Positions 9,118 through 18,656 of a DNA stretch of 64,000 bases are shown one piece after another (the first letter of the stretch is position 1; every line of letters starts with the position of its first letter). Origin of the DNA: Vallitalea guaymasensis (GTDB lineage: Bacteria > Bacillota > Clostridia > Lachnospirales > Vallitaleaceae). The translations under genes were made by a program, and so were the position numbers. The notes beneath the pieces were generated by a model. It was not told the DNA's origin, searched no databases, and worked only from the letters and a program-made list of their open reading frames with translations. Where the stretch lies: positions 4,712,001 through 4,776,000 of the forward strand of contig NZ_CP058561.1 of NCBI RefSeq assembly GCF_018141425.1, in the 5' to 3' direction.

Positions 9118-9931
9118 AATAATTACTATATGGGGTAATCCTAATAGTGGAAAGACAACCTTGGCAATTAAATTGGCTAAAGAATTATCTAAGAATAATA
9201 ATGTCATAATGTTATCTACAGATATAATTGCTCCAACAATTGGAGTGTTATTACCTTATTCTAAAGAAAAGGATAAATCAGTGGGAAAGTTATTAGAGAT
9301 GGTTACATTGACTCAAGAAGATATTTTAAAAAATCTAATAACATTAAAGGATAATAAAAACATAGCTTTTCTCGGTTATGCCCAAACAGAAAACTATAAA
9401 TCATATGCTCAGTATACAGTGGATAGAGCCAACGAATTAATTATTAACTTATCACATTTAGCTGATTATCTAATCATTGATACATCATCAATTATACAAT
9501 TTGATTTACTTTCAAGATCATCCTTAAAATTAGCAGATGAGGTTATCAGACTATGTGGAACTAATTTAAAAGCTATTAGTTATTATAAATCTATATTTCC
9601 ATTACTTATAGATAAATCATTTAACATAAATAAACATATCAAGATATTAGCTAAATTAAAAGATGGTGAACCAAAGGCAATAATAACTAATCATTATGGA
9701 ACTATTTTTAGCAATTTACCGTACACTGAAGAGTTGCAAATCCAATATAAGGAAGGATGCTTATTAAACGCATTGAGTAATAAGAAAAGTGTATATTATA
9801 ATGACAATCTTGAAAAACTGCTTTTTAGAATAACAGGGAAAACAAAAGATAAAAAGAACGTCAATAAAGTCAATAATGTATTTAAACTACTAAAAGTAAA
9901 AAAGATGAAGGAGCAGGATGAAGATGAGTAA
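9110..9931 (+). CDS. CpaE/TadZ-like P-loop ATPase
   Basis: A 273-residue MinD/ParA-superfamily ATPase with a P-loop GNPNSGKTTL at residues 9-18, an LIIDTSS Walker B-like strand near 122-128, and a basic C-terminal tail. In Tad systems, CpaE/TadZ places the pilus machine at its site. Here the gene lies between cpaB (8-base overlap) and cpaF (8-base overlap), the usual order. The start is TTG with GGGAGG upstream. A second, larger protein of this type is encoded at 25647. Confidence 0.75.
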   Translation: MSKIITIWGNPNSGKTTLAIKLAKELSKNNNVIMLSTDIIAPTIGVLLPYSKEKDKSVGKLLEMVTLTQEDILKNLITLKDNKNIAFLGYAQTENYKSYAQYTVDRANELIINLSHLADYLIIDTSSIIQFDLLSRSSLKLADEVIRLCGTNLKAISYYKSIFPLLIDKSFNINKHIKILAKLKDGEPKAIITNHYGTIFSNLPYTEELQIQYKEGCLLNALSNKKSVYYNDNLEKLLFRITGKTKDKKNVNKVNNVFKLLKVKKMKEQDEDE

Positions 9932-11246
9932 GTATGTGGATTTTACTGAGGTGTTAAGACGTGTACAAGAGCATATTTCAAGTAATTATGCTATCCTTAT
10001 ATCTAGTGATGACATAGAAAATAGCAAAGTTAAACTCAAGGCTTATATTAAGAAATATATAGAAGATTATAAGCTAAAGGTTGACGGATTTACTACCACA
10101 GCTTTAATAGATAGACTATATACTGAAATGGCTGAATTTAGTTTCCTTACACAGTACCTTAATAGAAACGATATAGAAGAAATTAATATCAATAGTTACA
10201 ATGATATAAAAATCACCTATTCTAATGGAGAAATTAAGCCTTCTGATGAACATTTCAATTCACCTTCTCATGCTATGGATGTTATAAGAAGGCTACTTCA
10301 TCAAAGTGGTATGATACTTGATAGTTCTCAACCTATTGTAGTTGGACATCTAAGTGATAAGATAAGAATTACAGCTATAGCTAAAGGTATAGTGGATAAA
10401 AATGTTGGTGTATCAGTATCCATTCGTATAGTAAACCCTAAAAAATTAACAAAAGAAGATTTTATAAAAAGTGGTACAGCTAGTGAAGAGATGCTGGATT
10501 TTTTGACATTGGCACATAGATACGGTGAGAGTATTTGTTTTACTGGAGCAACATCAAGTGGGAAGACCACACTAATGAGTTATGTACTGTCTACACTTCC
10601 TAATAATAAAAGACTTTTTACTATCGAAAATGGTACAAGAGAATTCAATCTTGTTAAAAAGGATGAGAGTGGTCAGATAGTTAACAACGTTATTCATGCT
10701 GTTACAAAACATAGTGATGATCCTAAGCAAACTATTACCATGGCAAAATTACTTGAAACAGCACTTACAGTTAATCCTGATTATATATGTGTAGCAGAGA
10801 TGAAGAGTGATGAAGCTTTTTATGCACAAGAAAGTGCAAGGTGTGGTCATGGAGTAAGTACCACTATCCATGCTAATTCTTGTATAGCCACTTACTATCG
10901 TATGGTTACATTATGTAAACAACGATATGATATGGATGAGAAAACATTGTATAATCTTGTAACAGAAGCGTTTCCAATAGTAATGTTCTGTAAGAAATTA
11001 GAGGACAACACTAGACATATCATGGAGATTACAGAATGCCTAATAAAAGAAGATGGTAGCAGAGAAATACATACATTATATAAATACAATATAACAGATA
11101 ACAATGAAGTTGATGGTACGCTTAAAATTGAAGGTTATTATAAGAAGGTTAATAATATCTCTAAAGCTATGCAAAAAAGATTACTGGAAAATGGTATGCC
11201 TAAGACAGAACTAAGAAAATTTGTTGGAGGTGAAGATATTGAATAG
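9924..11246 (+). CDS. CpaF/TadA (VirB11-family) secretion ATPase
   Basis: A 440-residue hexameric-type secretion ATPase that powers pilus assembly or substrate export. The Walker A GATSSGKTT is near residues 208-216, an Asp-box region follows, CVAEMKSDEA is the Walker B region (about 292), and GHGVSTTIHANS is the His box (about 307). The N-terminal domain ends with the conserved SVSIRIVNP segment. ATG 9924 is preferred over ATG 9918 by spacing from AAGGAG. The gene overlaps its neighbours on both sides. Assignment to the CpaF/TadA branch rather than conjugative VirB11 rests mainly on the adjacent tad genes. Confidence 0.9.
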   Translation: MSKYVDFTEVLRRVQEHISSNYAILISSDDIENSKVKLKAYIKKYIEDYKLKVDGFTTTALIDRLYTEMAEFSFLTQYLNRNDIEEININSYNDIKITYSNGEIKPSDEHFNSPSHAMDVIRRLLHQSGMILDSSQPIVVGHLSDKIRITAIAKGIVDKNVGVSVSIRIVNPKKLTKEDFIKSGTASEEMLDFLTLAHRYGESICFTGATSSGKTTLMSYVLSTLPNNKRLFTIENGTREFNLVKKDESGQIVNNVIHAVTKHSDDPKQTITMAKLLETALTVNPDYICVAEMKSDEAFYAQESARCGHGVSTTIHANSCIATYYRMVTLCKQRYDMDEKTLYNLVTEAFPIVMFCKKLEDNTRHIMEITECLIKEDGSREIHTLYKYNITDNNEVDGTLKIEGYYKKVNNISKAMQKRLLENGMPKTELRKFVGGEDIE

Positions 11247-12171
11247 TATGATTGCTATAGCTTTTATATTAATGGTTACAGGTATATTTATACTTATAAG
11301 GTTATCCCCTTTAAAATTATTTGATAAGATTAAATTACTAAAGCATAATAGGAAAAAAGAAAGTATAAGGAAAAGAGTTCTAGAAGTAACCCATAAAAAG
11401 AAAGCTAAAAATATTCAATTGGTCATTACTGAAACGAAGGATATTCTTAAAATGACTGGTCGAGAAGAACATTTTTACTTAATTACCATGCTATCTATTA
11501 TTTTATCGGTAGGGGGAATGTTATTGGCTATTATGATAAACAATATGTTATTAATACCAGTCTTTGGGTTGGGTTTTGCTTTTGCTCCGTTTTGGTATGT
11601 TAAACTAATTGCTACTAAGTGGAAAAATGAGCTTAATGCAGAATTGGAAACAGCATTATCTGTAGTTACTACCTCATATATGAGATGTGATAGCATCATA
11701 ACAGCCATTGAAGAAAATGCTGAGTACATAAACCCACCAGTCTATAATGTTTTTAAATCATTTCTAGCAGATAGTACACTTATAAATTCTAATATTACTA
11801 TGGCACTGGAAAAACTCAGAAGTAAGATAGACAGTGATGTGTTTAGACAGTGGGTAGATGCTGTTATTGAATGTCAAGAAGATAAGAATCTTAAATCAAC
11901 ATTAACGCCAATAGTAACAAAATTGTCAGATATGAGAATAGTATCAGCTGAACTAAATAATATGCTCTATGAACCATTAAAAGAATTTATGATAATGGCA
12001 GCACTTCTTATAGCAAACATACCTCTAATTTATTTTCTTAATTGTAACTGGTACAAATCACTTATATTCACACCAGTAGGTAAAGGGACACTTGCCATAT
12101 GTACAAGTGTATTATTCTTTTCCATAGCAGGTGTTGTAAAATTATCAAAACCAGTAGAATATAGGAGGTGA
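11239..12171 (+). CDS. TadB-like type II secretion F-domain protein
   Basis: About 310 residues with hydrophobic segments near residues 5-25, 85-125, 250-270 and 283-305 and a central cytosolic domain (ELETALSVVTTSYMRCDSII). This is the arrangement of the T2SSF/TadB inner-membrane platform protein that works with CpaF. The likely start is TTG 11239, seven bases after GGAGGTG, giving an 8-base overlap with cpaF. ATG 11248 is the alternative. The tadC-like gene follows after four bases. Confidence 0.8.
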   Translation: MNSMIAIAFILMVTGIFILIRLSPLKLFDKIKLLKHNRKKESIRKRVLEVTHKKKAKNIQLVITETKDILKMTGREEHFYLITMLSIILSVGGMLLAIMINNMLLIPVFGLGFAFAPFWYVKLIATKWKNELNAELETALSVVTTSYMRCDSIITAIEENAEYINPPVYNVFKSFLADSTLINSNITMALEKLRSKIDSDVFRQWVDAVIECQEDKNLKSTLTPIVTKLSDMRIVSAELNNMLYEPLKEFMIMAALLIANIPLIYFLNCNWYKSLIFTPVGKGTLAICTSVLFFSIAGVVKLSKPVEYRR

Positions 12172-12175
12172 CCAA

Positions 12176-13048
12176 GTGATAAAAATATTATTTTTATTTA
12201 TTATATGTTTTAGTGTAGGGCTGTTTTTTATCTTACTTGATTTTTTGAAAGTACCAACTAAAAGAGCTGATAAAGTCTATTTAGCTGTTAGTAAAAAAGG
12301 AATAAACAAGCCTAAGCTATCAGAAGTAATCGTATTAGAACTATCAGAGAAATTAGGTAAATATATTAAATTGGGTAATTACAAAAAAAGAAAGTTAATA
12401 ATGACTTTAAGGTCAGCAAATATAAAATTAATGCCTGAAACCTATATTGCTAAAGCTTATGTAAAAGCAGGAATGACATTATTATGTATCGTTCCTGCTA
12501 TTCTAATATTACCATTATTAGCTCCAGTGATTTTAATAGTAGCTATTCTTATTTATTTTAAAGAGATAAGTAGTGCAGAAGAGATATTAAAGAAAAGTAA
12601 AAGGAACATAGAATATGAACTACCACGCTTTGTCAATACATTAGCTCAAGAACTTCAAGGAAGTAGAGATGTATTATCTATACTTGAAACTTATAAGAAA
12701 AATTCAAGTGGAGTATTTAAAAGAGAGCTAGAAATAACTATAGCTGATATGAAGTCAGGTAATCTTGAAAGTGCTTTGACTAGATTTGAAACAAGGATAG
12801 GTAGTAGTATGTTATCAGATGTAATTAGAGGACTCATAGGGACAATTAGAGGTGACAATAATATCGTGTACTTTCATATGTTAGCTCATGATTTTAAGCA
12901 ATTGGAACTGCAAAGATTAAAATCAGAAGTTATGAGAAGACCAGCGAAGATAAAGAAATATTCTATGATGATGCTTGGGTGTTTTGTGATGATGTATCTT
13001 GTGGTGATGGTGTTGCAGATTATTGAGAGTATGGGAGAGTTATTTTAA
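12176..13048 (+). CDS. TadC-like type II secretion F-domain protein
   Basis: A 290-residue membrane protein with an N-terminal anchor, two adjacent hydrophobic helices near 98-125, a cytosolic T2SSF domain (ELPRFVNTLAQELQGSRDVLSILETY) and a C-terminal helix. It is the second platform protein expected after TadB. The start is GTG with AGGAGGTGACC directly upstream. The pilus operon breaks off here, and a cargo insertion separates it from the TadE-like genes at 17339. Confidence 0.8.
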   Translation: MIKILFLFIICFSVGLFFILLDFLKVPTKRADKVYLAVSKKGINKPKLSEVIVLELSEKLGKYIKLGNYKKRKLIMTLRSANIKLMPETYIAKAYVKAGMTLLCIVPAILILPLLAPVILIVAILIYFKEISSAEEILKKSKRNIEYELPRFVNTLAQELQGSRDVLSILETYKKNSSGVFKRELEITIADMKSGNLESALTRFETRIGSSMLSDVIRGLIGTIRGDNNIVYFHMLAHDFKQLELQRLKSEVMRRPAKIKKYSMMMLGCFVMMYLVVMVLQIIESMGELF

Positions 13049-13204
13049 TATATTTGGTGGACAGGAATAAATTAGCAGGTGTATAATTGGCATATGTGGA
13101 TTTTATAATAATAGTGTAAATAAAAGGATTTATATATTATAAAATACTAGATTTTTAGCAATATTAAAAAATAGTACCAATGTTTAATTAATGTGAGGTG
13201 TTAA

Positions 13205-13355
13205 ATGAAACCAGCACGAAATGCATTTATAGGTTATAGCTATCAAAAATCTGTAGCTTTCTTAATGATAGCAAAAATGGATGTTGAACGAAAAATTAAA
13301 GAAATTGAAATTGAAGCAGATGTAAATCATCAATTTGATGATTTAATTCTTGTTG
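13205..13355 (+). pseudogene. N-terminal fragment of a nuclease/STAND defence-type gene
   Basis: The first 50 codons of a gene whose remainder lies at 14081-17174. It starts with ATG after GTGAGGTG. The encoded start (MKPARNAFIGYSYQKSVAFLMIAKMD, split here as a description of residues 1-26) and EIEADVNHQFDD are typical of the N-terminal nuclease-like domain of large NTPase defence proteins. Reading on past about 13355 runs into an IS200-type element and a stop at 13421-13423. Rejoined, the two parts give DDLILV followed by ILENEEISCQLKDF. The Asp of the fragment and the QLK of the other half would then form a D...QxK pair as in PD-(D/E)XK (Cap4/Mrr-like) nucleases. That reconstruction is inference. 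Confidence 0.6.
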
Positions 13356-13356
13356 T

Positions 13357-14080
13357 ATTAATGAATACCACAGGCTATGCCTGTGGTTCTAAAAAGCTTA
13401 TAGCTATGAGTAGAAAAAAATAACCTCCAATGCTAAGATAGAAGCAGGTTTGCCGACCGCATCTATAATAGACAAAGGAGGAAGTCCAAATGGACAACAA
13501 AAGTTTAGCACATACCAAATGGAATTGCAAATATCATATAGTATTTGCACCAAAATACAGACGTCAAATAATTTATGGAAAGATAAAAAAAGATATTGGG
13601 CAGATAATTCGTAAATTATGTGAGTATAAAGGCGTAGAAATAATAGAAGCAAATGCATGTAAAGATCACATACATATGTTAGTAAGTGTACCACCTAAAT
13701 TAAGTGTATCACAGTTTGTAGGATATCTAAAAGGAAAAAGTTCGCTGATGATATTTGACAGACATGCTAATTTAAAATATAAATATGGGAATAGAAAATT
13801 TTGGTGTAAAGGATATTTTGTAGATACAGTAGGAAGGAACAAGAAGGCAATAGAACAGTATATAAGAAATCAATTACAAGAAGATATAGCCTCAGATCAA
13901 TTAAGTCTGAAGGAATATATTGACCCGTTTACGGGTAAGCCGATAATAAAAGGCTAATGAAAACACCTTTAGGTGTAACTTGAGAATAGATGCAGTTGGC
14001 AGACTATTCAATGAGTCTTGAGACTCAGCTAGTAATATACCCTTATAGGGTAAGTGCAAACCACCCGTTTTACGGGTGGT
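13357..14080 (+). mobile_element. IS200/IS605-family insertion (tnpA only)
   Basis: An IS200-type element of about 720 bases bounded by two perfect hairpins. The left one is at 13367-13387 (ACCACAGGC, loop TAT, GCCTGTGGT) and the right one at 14060-14080 (ACCACCCGT, loop TTT, ACGGGTGGT). It carries only tnpA, with no tnpB. Subterminal hairpins and absence of target duplication are the rule in this family. The exact left tip cannot be fixed to the base. It splits a defence-type gene within the nuclease domain. Confidence 0.85.
13490..13957 (+). CDS. tnpA: IS200-type Y1 transposase TnpA
   Basis: A 155-residue HUH single-strand transposase of normal length. It has WNCKYHIVFAPKYRR at the N-terminus, the metal-binding HIHM motif near residues 61-64, and AIEQYIRNQ carrying the probable nucleophilic Tyr near residue 125. 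It starts with ATG after AAAGGAGG. Its coding frame is intact, so the element may still be mobile. It transposes single-stranded DNA through recognition of the flanking hairpins. Confidence 0.95.
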   Translation: MDNKSLAHTKWNCKYHIVFAPKYRRQIIYGKIKKDIGQIIRKLCEYKGVEIIEANACKDHIHMLVSVPPKLSVSQFVGYLKGKSSLMIFDRHANLKYKYGNRKFWCKGYFVDTVGRNKKAIEQYIRNQLQEDIASDQLSLKEYIDPFTGKPIIKG

Positions 14081-17000
14081 GGTGATTTTGGAAAATGAAG
14101 AAATAAGTTGTCAGTTAAAGGACTTTAGTGAAATCTCAATAAAAGATATTAAAATAGTAGAAGATCAAGTTATTATTAAAGGAAAATCGCATGATATCTC
14201 ATCTAATAAAAATATTATCTTTGTTAAACATTTAGATTTACAATACAATTCAAAAATATTAGGATTTAAAGCATATCAGATGAAAAATGTATATATTATA
14301 GGGCTTTCTAGAGTAGAAATTTACGAAATAATTGAGGAAATGTATCAACATTGTATTAGTAGAATACCTAGGTTAGAAAAAATATTTGAAAGAAAATTGG
14401 ATATAAGACACTTGAAGTTAACTCGTAAAGATCTTCCTTATATAGAAGTGTACTCAACAGAATTACTGGACCAAACTGTGAATCTAGGTAATATAAAACT
14501 AGGACATAATAAAATTATACAAATTGAAGGCAAGCCTGGTGTAGGTAAGAGTCATTTAGTTAACCATATTGAAATAGATGATTATGATATTATATATAGA
14601 TTTTGGATATCAAATCAAGATACTGATTATCGAAATAGGTTAGAGTTTAATAATTTTCTTTTTGACTTATCTAAGAGCTTGTTTAATGACTTAGTATTTA
14701 GAAGTATGGATAAAATAATTAGTAAACTTGATGAAACATCAAGACTATTGATTATCGATGGTTTAGATCATGTAGAAAACTATAACTATGAACAACTAAA
14801 TTTGTTCATCAATTTTTTGAATCATAATTGGGAAAATGCGAAAATTATTATTTTTACTAGACCTTTACGAATTGAGACTGGCTGGAAAAAAATTTGTTTG
14901 AGTAACTGGAATTTTAATCAAGTAGAAATTTATTTGGATAAAATGTTGATGATTTCAGATTATACAGTTGTAATGCAAATATATAAAATATCCAAAGGTT
15001 ATCCTATTATTGTTAACTATTTGGGCAAACACTACAGCAAATTTAAATCAATTCCTAAATTAGAAACTATTAATGACTTAAATGAATATTATGATCAATT
15101 GACTCGTAGAGTAAGAGTAAAATCTGCGCTGACAATTTTTTTGTGTACTAAATCATATTTGATGATTTCTGAAATTAAATTATTACTTAGTGATCCTTTG
15201 CTTTGCGAAACAATCAATGAGTTTTTAAATGACTATCCATACTTATTTGAAGTAAGGTTAAATAGAGTATCACTTATTCATGATAGTTTTAATACATTTA
15301 TAAGAGAAAGCATTCCGCAATACAGTAGTTTACTTGAACCAATATACAATAAAGTATACGAATCACTGATTAAGGAAGAAAGTCGATTTCAAAGTAGATT
15401 TGGTCTATTCGAATTATTACCAGAACAGAAATTATACATAATTAAAAAGTATGCAAATATTGATTGTTTCAACAATGCTTTGAAGAAATGCATTGATTTT
15501 GAAGCCTTAAGAAATTTTTATTTAGAAATCAGAAATGAAATATATAGAATACCTCCTAATGCTTTAACTCTGGAAGAATATTATGATATTGGTTTAATCC
15601 TTAACATAGTTAGCCGTGACCATTTTAGTACACTAAATGGATTTTTATACACCTATGTACAAGCTTTAATCTTTAATGGATATACAATTGAAGATATAAC
15701 AAGTTCTGAATTTCTTTTTGGAATGTTTTATTACATCGAAGAGAATAATATTGATGTCTTATTAAGGATGACTTCTGATAATAACTATTCAATTGATGAT
15801 TATTACACCAATTTTCTTAATGATATAAAGGTGGAAAAGTTGTTTTTTAAACATCTAGAATGTCAAATGACCATGAATAATAGTATGCGAGCATTTCTTT
15901 CAAAAGAGGGAAACTATCATGAATATTTAATTGAATTACTTGTGAATATTTATATTAATGGGACAGATATTAGTGAAATTAAAGAGCTTGAAGGTGCTAT
16001 TAGATCTTTTATAGATGACAAAGATGTTTGTAGTGCAGAAAAAAGAATTGAAACTTTCATGACAAAACATAAAATGAATACTACTTTTATTAGGCATACA
16101 TTAATTCAAGTTTCTAACAAACTTAATGCACTGGGTATTATTAATGTTAAAAATAAGTATATAGACAAGTCTTTAGCAGCTCTTATTGAGATATATAAGA
16201 ATGAAGGGTCATTTGATTTACGAGAACATATACTAAACTATCTTAGATTATCTATTTTTCAATCTAGAAAAATAGATATTGAAAGCATAAGTAGTTATTT
16301 TGCAATGTATTATATGAGGAAAGATTACACAGTAGTAAATGTTGATACTGCACTAATTGTATTTGAGAAATGTGGTTTTATTTCACCAGAAGTATCTTTA
16401 GAAATTATTATTGATGTTCAAAATTTATCTGAAAAAGGTATTAGACATATTTTACATAACTATGTTAATAGTTGTGATACATCAATAATAAAGAGGATGA
16501 GGAGAAAATATGACTTAAAGGATTTAAATGTTCGTTGGCTTGAACTTCCTGTTACACATATAGAAATGCTAGGAAGACAAGAGTTTGTTAACCTGTTGTA
16601 TCATGAAATGGAGCGAAGATATATCTACTCTTATATTGAATATGATGATATTGAAAATGTCTTAAACTCAAAATATAAGAATTTAGCTTTAGACTATATC
16701 AAATGGAGTGGAAAGTCCTTAAGATTTAATTCAAAAAACGCAAAGACTAAAATTATATCAGAGTATGGTATTAATGTTGAATATCATAATGAAGAAGAAA
16801 GTTATACCAGCAAATCACATAAGAAAAAATTATTAGAAGGAATATTGACAGATGATGCAGCCTATTTAATAAAAGATAATAATTTGAGCCTTGATGAAGT
16901 TGCGTCATGTAATGATGGAAATTATTGTACACTTGCTGAGCTTAATTTATTCAAAGAATTTGAATCTAAAGTGGTCACTCAAGATATGCAATCTATACTC

Positions 17001-17174
17001 CACAAAGCATTAAATGGTAAGATTAAAAGTATAGATATGTATTGTAATTTGTATTATTTCGTAGGAAATATGCTAAAATTACTTGATAAATATGACTGTA
17101 ATGTAGATTGGAATAAGCTATATAATAGTTTTATGACATATATTGAAATCTCTCTATTAAGAAAATACGAATAA
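14076..17174 (+). pseudogene. STAND-type NTPase defence protein, 5' end cut off by IS200
   Basis: A 1032-codon frame whose first codons (three GTGs) come from the right tip of the IS, so the native protein began at 13205. The body has a P-loop EGKPGVGKSH near residues 150-159 and a Walker B RLLIIDGLDHVE near 222-233. A long helical region without recognisable enzymatic motifs follows, probably a sensor of repeats as in Avs/NACHT-type proteins. QLKDF near residue 13 would be the second half of the nuclease motif. Function is probably abolished, because the domain that cuts nucleic acid is split. Translation from the IS GTGs might still give a truncated NTPase. A factor-independent terminator follows at 17272. 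Base composition matches the rest of the ICE. Confidence 0.65.
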
Positions 17175-17271
17175 ATAGTTACAAACATTAAGTATAACTA
17201 TAATATGTTAAATAAGAAATACTAAATAATAAATTTATGGAACAGAAAATACAATAATTAAAAAGATATTT

Positions 17272-17317
17272 ATACTTCTTAACACGAACTAAAAGATGTG
17301 ATTAAGAAGTATTTTTT
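17272..17317 (+). terminator. terminator after the STAND gene
   Basis: An 11-bp inverted repeat (ATACTTCTTAA at 17272-17282, TTAAGAAGTAT at 17302-17312) with a 19-base loop, followed by a run of T. It separates the defence cargo from the resuming pilus genes. Confidence 0.65.
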
Positions 17318-17338
17318 GTTATATGGAAGGGTGATTAA

Positions 17339-17731
17339 TTGATTATATTAAAGAATAAAAATGGAGAAGGGTATATAGATGCAGTAATTGTAGTTTTTGT
17401 AGTTATACTCATAATTGCACTAGCTACAAGCGTATTACCAATCTTTATTAAAAAAGCAAAGCTAGATACTTTTGCAGATGAAGTAGTAAGATATGCTGAA
17501 ATAGAAGGGAGAATAGGAAATCAAACCAAAAGCAAAATTAACAATATGAAATCAGAGACAGGACTTAATCCAAAAGTAGAATGGTCAACAAAAGGTAAAA
17601 TACAACTTAATAATGAATTTAGTTTAGTGCTTACATTAGAAACCAACATAGGTTTCTTTTCTTTTGGCTCATTTCCAATTCCATTAACATCTAAAGCTAC
17701 AGGTAGGAGTGAAGTCTATTGGAAAAATTGA
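17339..17731 (+). CDS. TadE-like/DUF4320 pseudopilin
   Basis: A 130-residue protein with a very short N-terminus (KNKNGEGYIDA, Gly at residues 9 and 11), one hydrophobic helix (about 13-35) and a polar periplasmic-type domain. DUF4320 proteins are common in Firmicute ICEs, and the layout equals that of TadE/TadF minor pilins. The NGEGYID motif mirrors KGEGALN in the protein at 2505 and fits a prepilin peptidase site. The start is TTG with GGAAGG upstream. It overlaps the next gene by 13 bases. Confidence 0.75.
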   Translation: MIILKNKNGEGYIDAVIVVFVVILIIALATSVLPIFIKKAKLDTFADEVVRYAEIEGRIGNQTKSKINNMKSETGLNPKVEWSTKGKIQLNNEFSLVLTLETNIGFFSFGSFPIPLTSKATGRSEVYWKN

Positions 17732-18246
17732 TAAAGAATAAAGATGGAAATGCAGCAATATTAGCATGCGTTGCTGTTTTAATAATGATGCTGTTATTTA
17801 CAGTCATTGCAGAGTATATAAGACTTCAAACTATAGCAAAGGGAGTTAATGATGCTGTACAATCCTCTGTTATATCGGTTGTAACTAACAATTGGGACAA
17901 CAACTATAATGGTCTTAGGCAAGGTTATGCAGGAGGATATACTCTTAAAAATTCTGAGTGGGAAACCGATATAGATAATGGAGAAGTATATGCTGATCTT
18001 TCTGATCTTCTCGGATTACAAAGAAAAAGTGGAAAATATGTTAAGTACACAAAAAAAGAAACAGAATACTCTTTATATAATCTTGATGTAAAGATAATAA
18101 ATACACCAATTAGAGGAAATGAAAATGATGAGTTTAGTGCAGATGTATATATAACTTTACAAGTACCTCTAAGTTTTGGATGGGGACACTTACCAGATAT
18201 GATTATACCTCTAAAATTAAAAGCTAAATTCACTCCAAAATTCTAA
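17719..18246 (+). CDS. TadE/TadF-like pseudopilin
   Basis: A 175-residue protein with the short leader MEKLIKNKDGNAA, a hydrophobic helix (about 13-33) and an extracytoplasmic domain. NKDGNAAILA before the helix is a prepilin-like processing motif similar to those at 2505 and 17339. It overlaps the preceding DUF4320 gene, so the two are probably made together as minor pilins of the Tad-like machine. The start is TTG with GGTAGGAG upstream. The gene ends just before the PadR promoter. Confidence 0.65.
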   Translation: MEKLIKNKDGNAAILACVAVLIMMLLFTVIAEYIRLQTIAKGVNDAVQSSVISVVTNNWDNNYNGLRQGYAGGYTLKNSEWETDIDNGEVYADLSDLLGLQRKSGKYVKYTKKETEYSLYNLDVKIINTPIRGNENDEFSADVYITLQVPLSFGWGHLPDMIIPLKLKAKFTPKF

Positions 18247-18250
18247 GCTA

Positions 18251-18300
18251 TTGACAAAAGATTTGAGCAATGATAATATGATTATAACAACTATAGTTGT
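18251..18300 (+). promoter_or_regulatory. promoter and palindromic operator of the PadR-like gene
   Basis: TTGACA (18251-18256) and TAATAT (18274-18279) are 17 bases apart. Eight bases after the -10 box lies the perfect 14-bp palindrome ACAACTATAGTTGT (18287-18300), with partly symmetric flanks. Its position over the expected transcription start suits a repressor site, probably autoregulation by the gene at 18330. Confidence 0.7.
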
Positions 18301-18329
18301 AATAAGTATAGTTTTGAGGAGGAATTTAA

Positions 18330-18656
18330 GTGTCAAAGAGAAATACTGACTTAACAATATATATATTATTAGTACTATTACAAAAACCTATGAAAGGTTA
18401 TGATATATCAAAAGAGGTAACGAGAATATCAGAAGGAGAGGTTAAAGTTTTAAACGCTTCTCCATACGCAAAACTTAAGAAAATGCTAGAACGTGGACTT
18501 ATTGAGATTACAGCTGAAACAAATGAGAATAGAAAAGTAATATATTATGGAATCACAGATAAAGGAAGAGAAACTATAAATAAAGAACTTAAAAATCTAG
18601 AGATACTAACATTTCGAATTAAGAAGACATTGGAGGTATGTAAGTATGAAGAATAA
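18330..18656 (+). CDS. PadR-family transcriptional regulator
   Basis: A 108-residue winged-helix protein. It begins with LTIYILLVLLQKPMKGYDISKEV, continues with SPYAKLKKMLERGLIEI, and ends with the wing and dimerisation helix (VIYYGITDKGRETINKELKNL). These match PadR repressors, which bind palindromic operators near their own promoter. The start is GTG after GAGGAGG. The 3' end overlaps the next membrane-protein gene by 11 bases. It probably controls the downstream surface-protein, hydrolase and VirB4 genes. The inducer is unknown. Confidence 0.8.
   Translation: MSKRNTDLTIYILLVLLQKPMKGYDISKEVTRISEGEVKVLNASPYAKLKKMLERGLIEITAETNENRKVIYYGITDKGRETINKELKNLEILTFRIKKTLEVCKYEE

Noticed and set aside
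13357-14080. Full IS605 element with tnpB
   Set aside because: Only tnpA lies between the two end hairpins; there is no tnpB or omega-RNA-like region.
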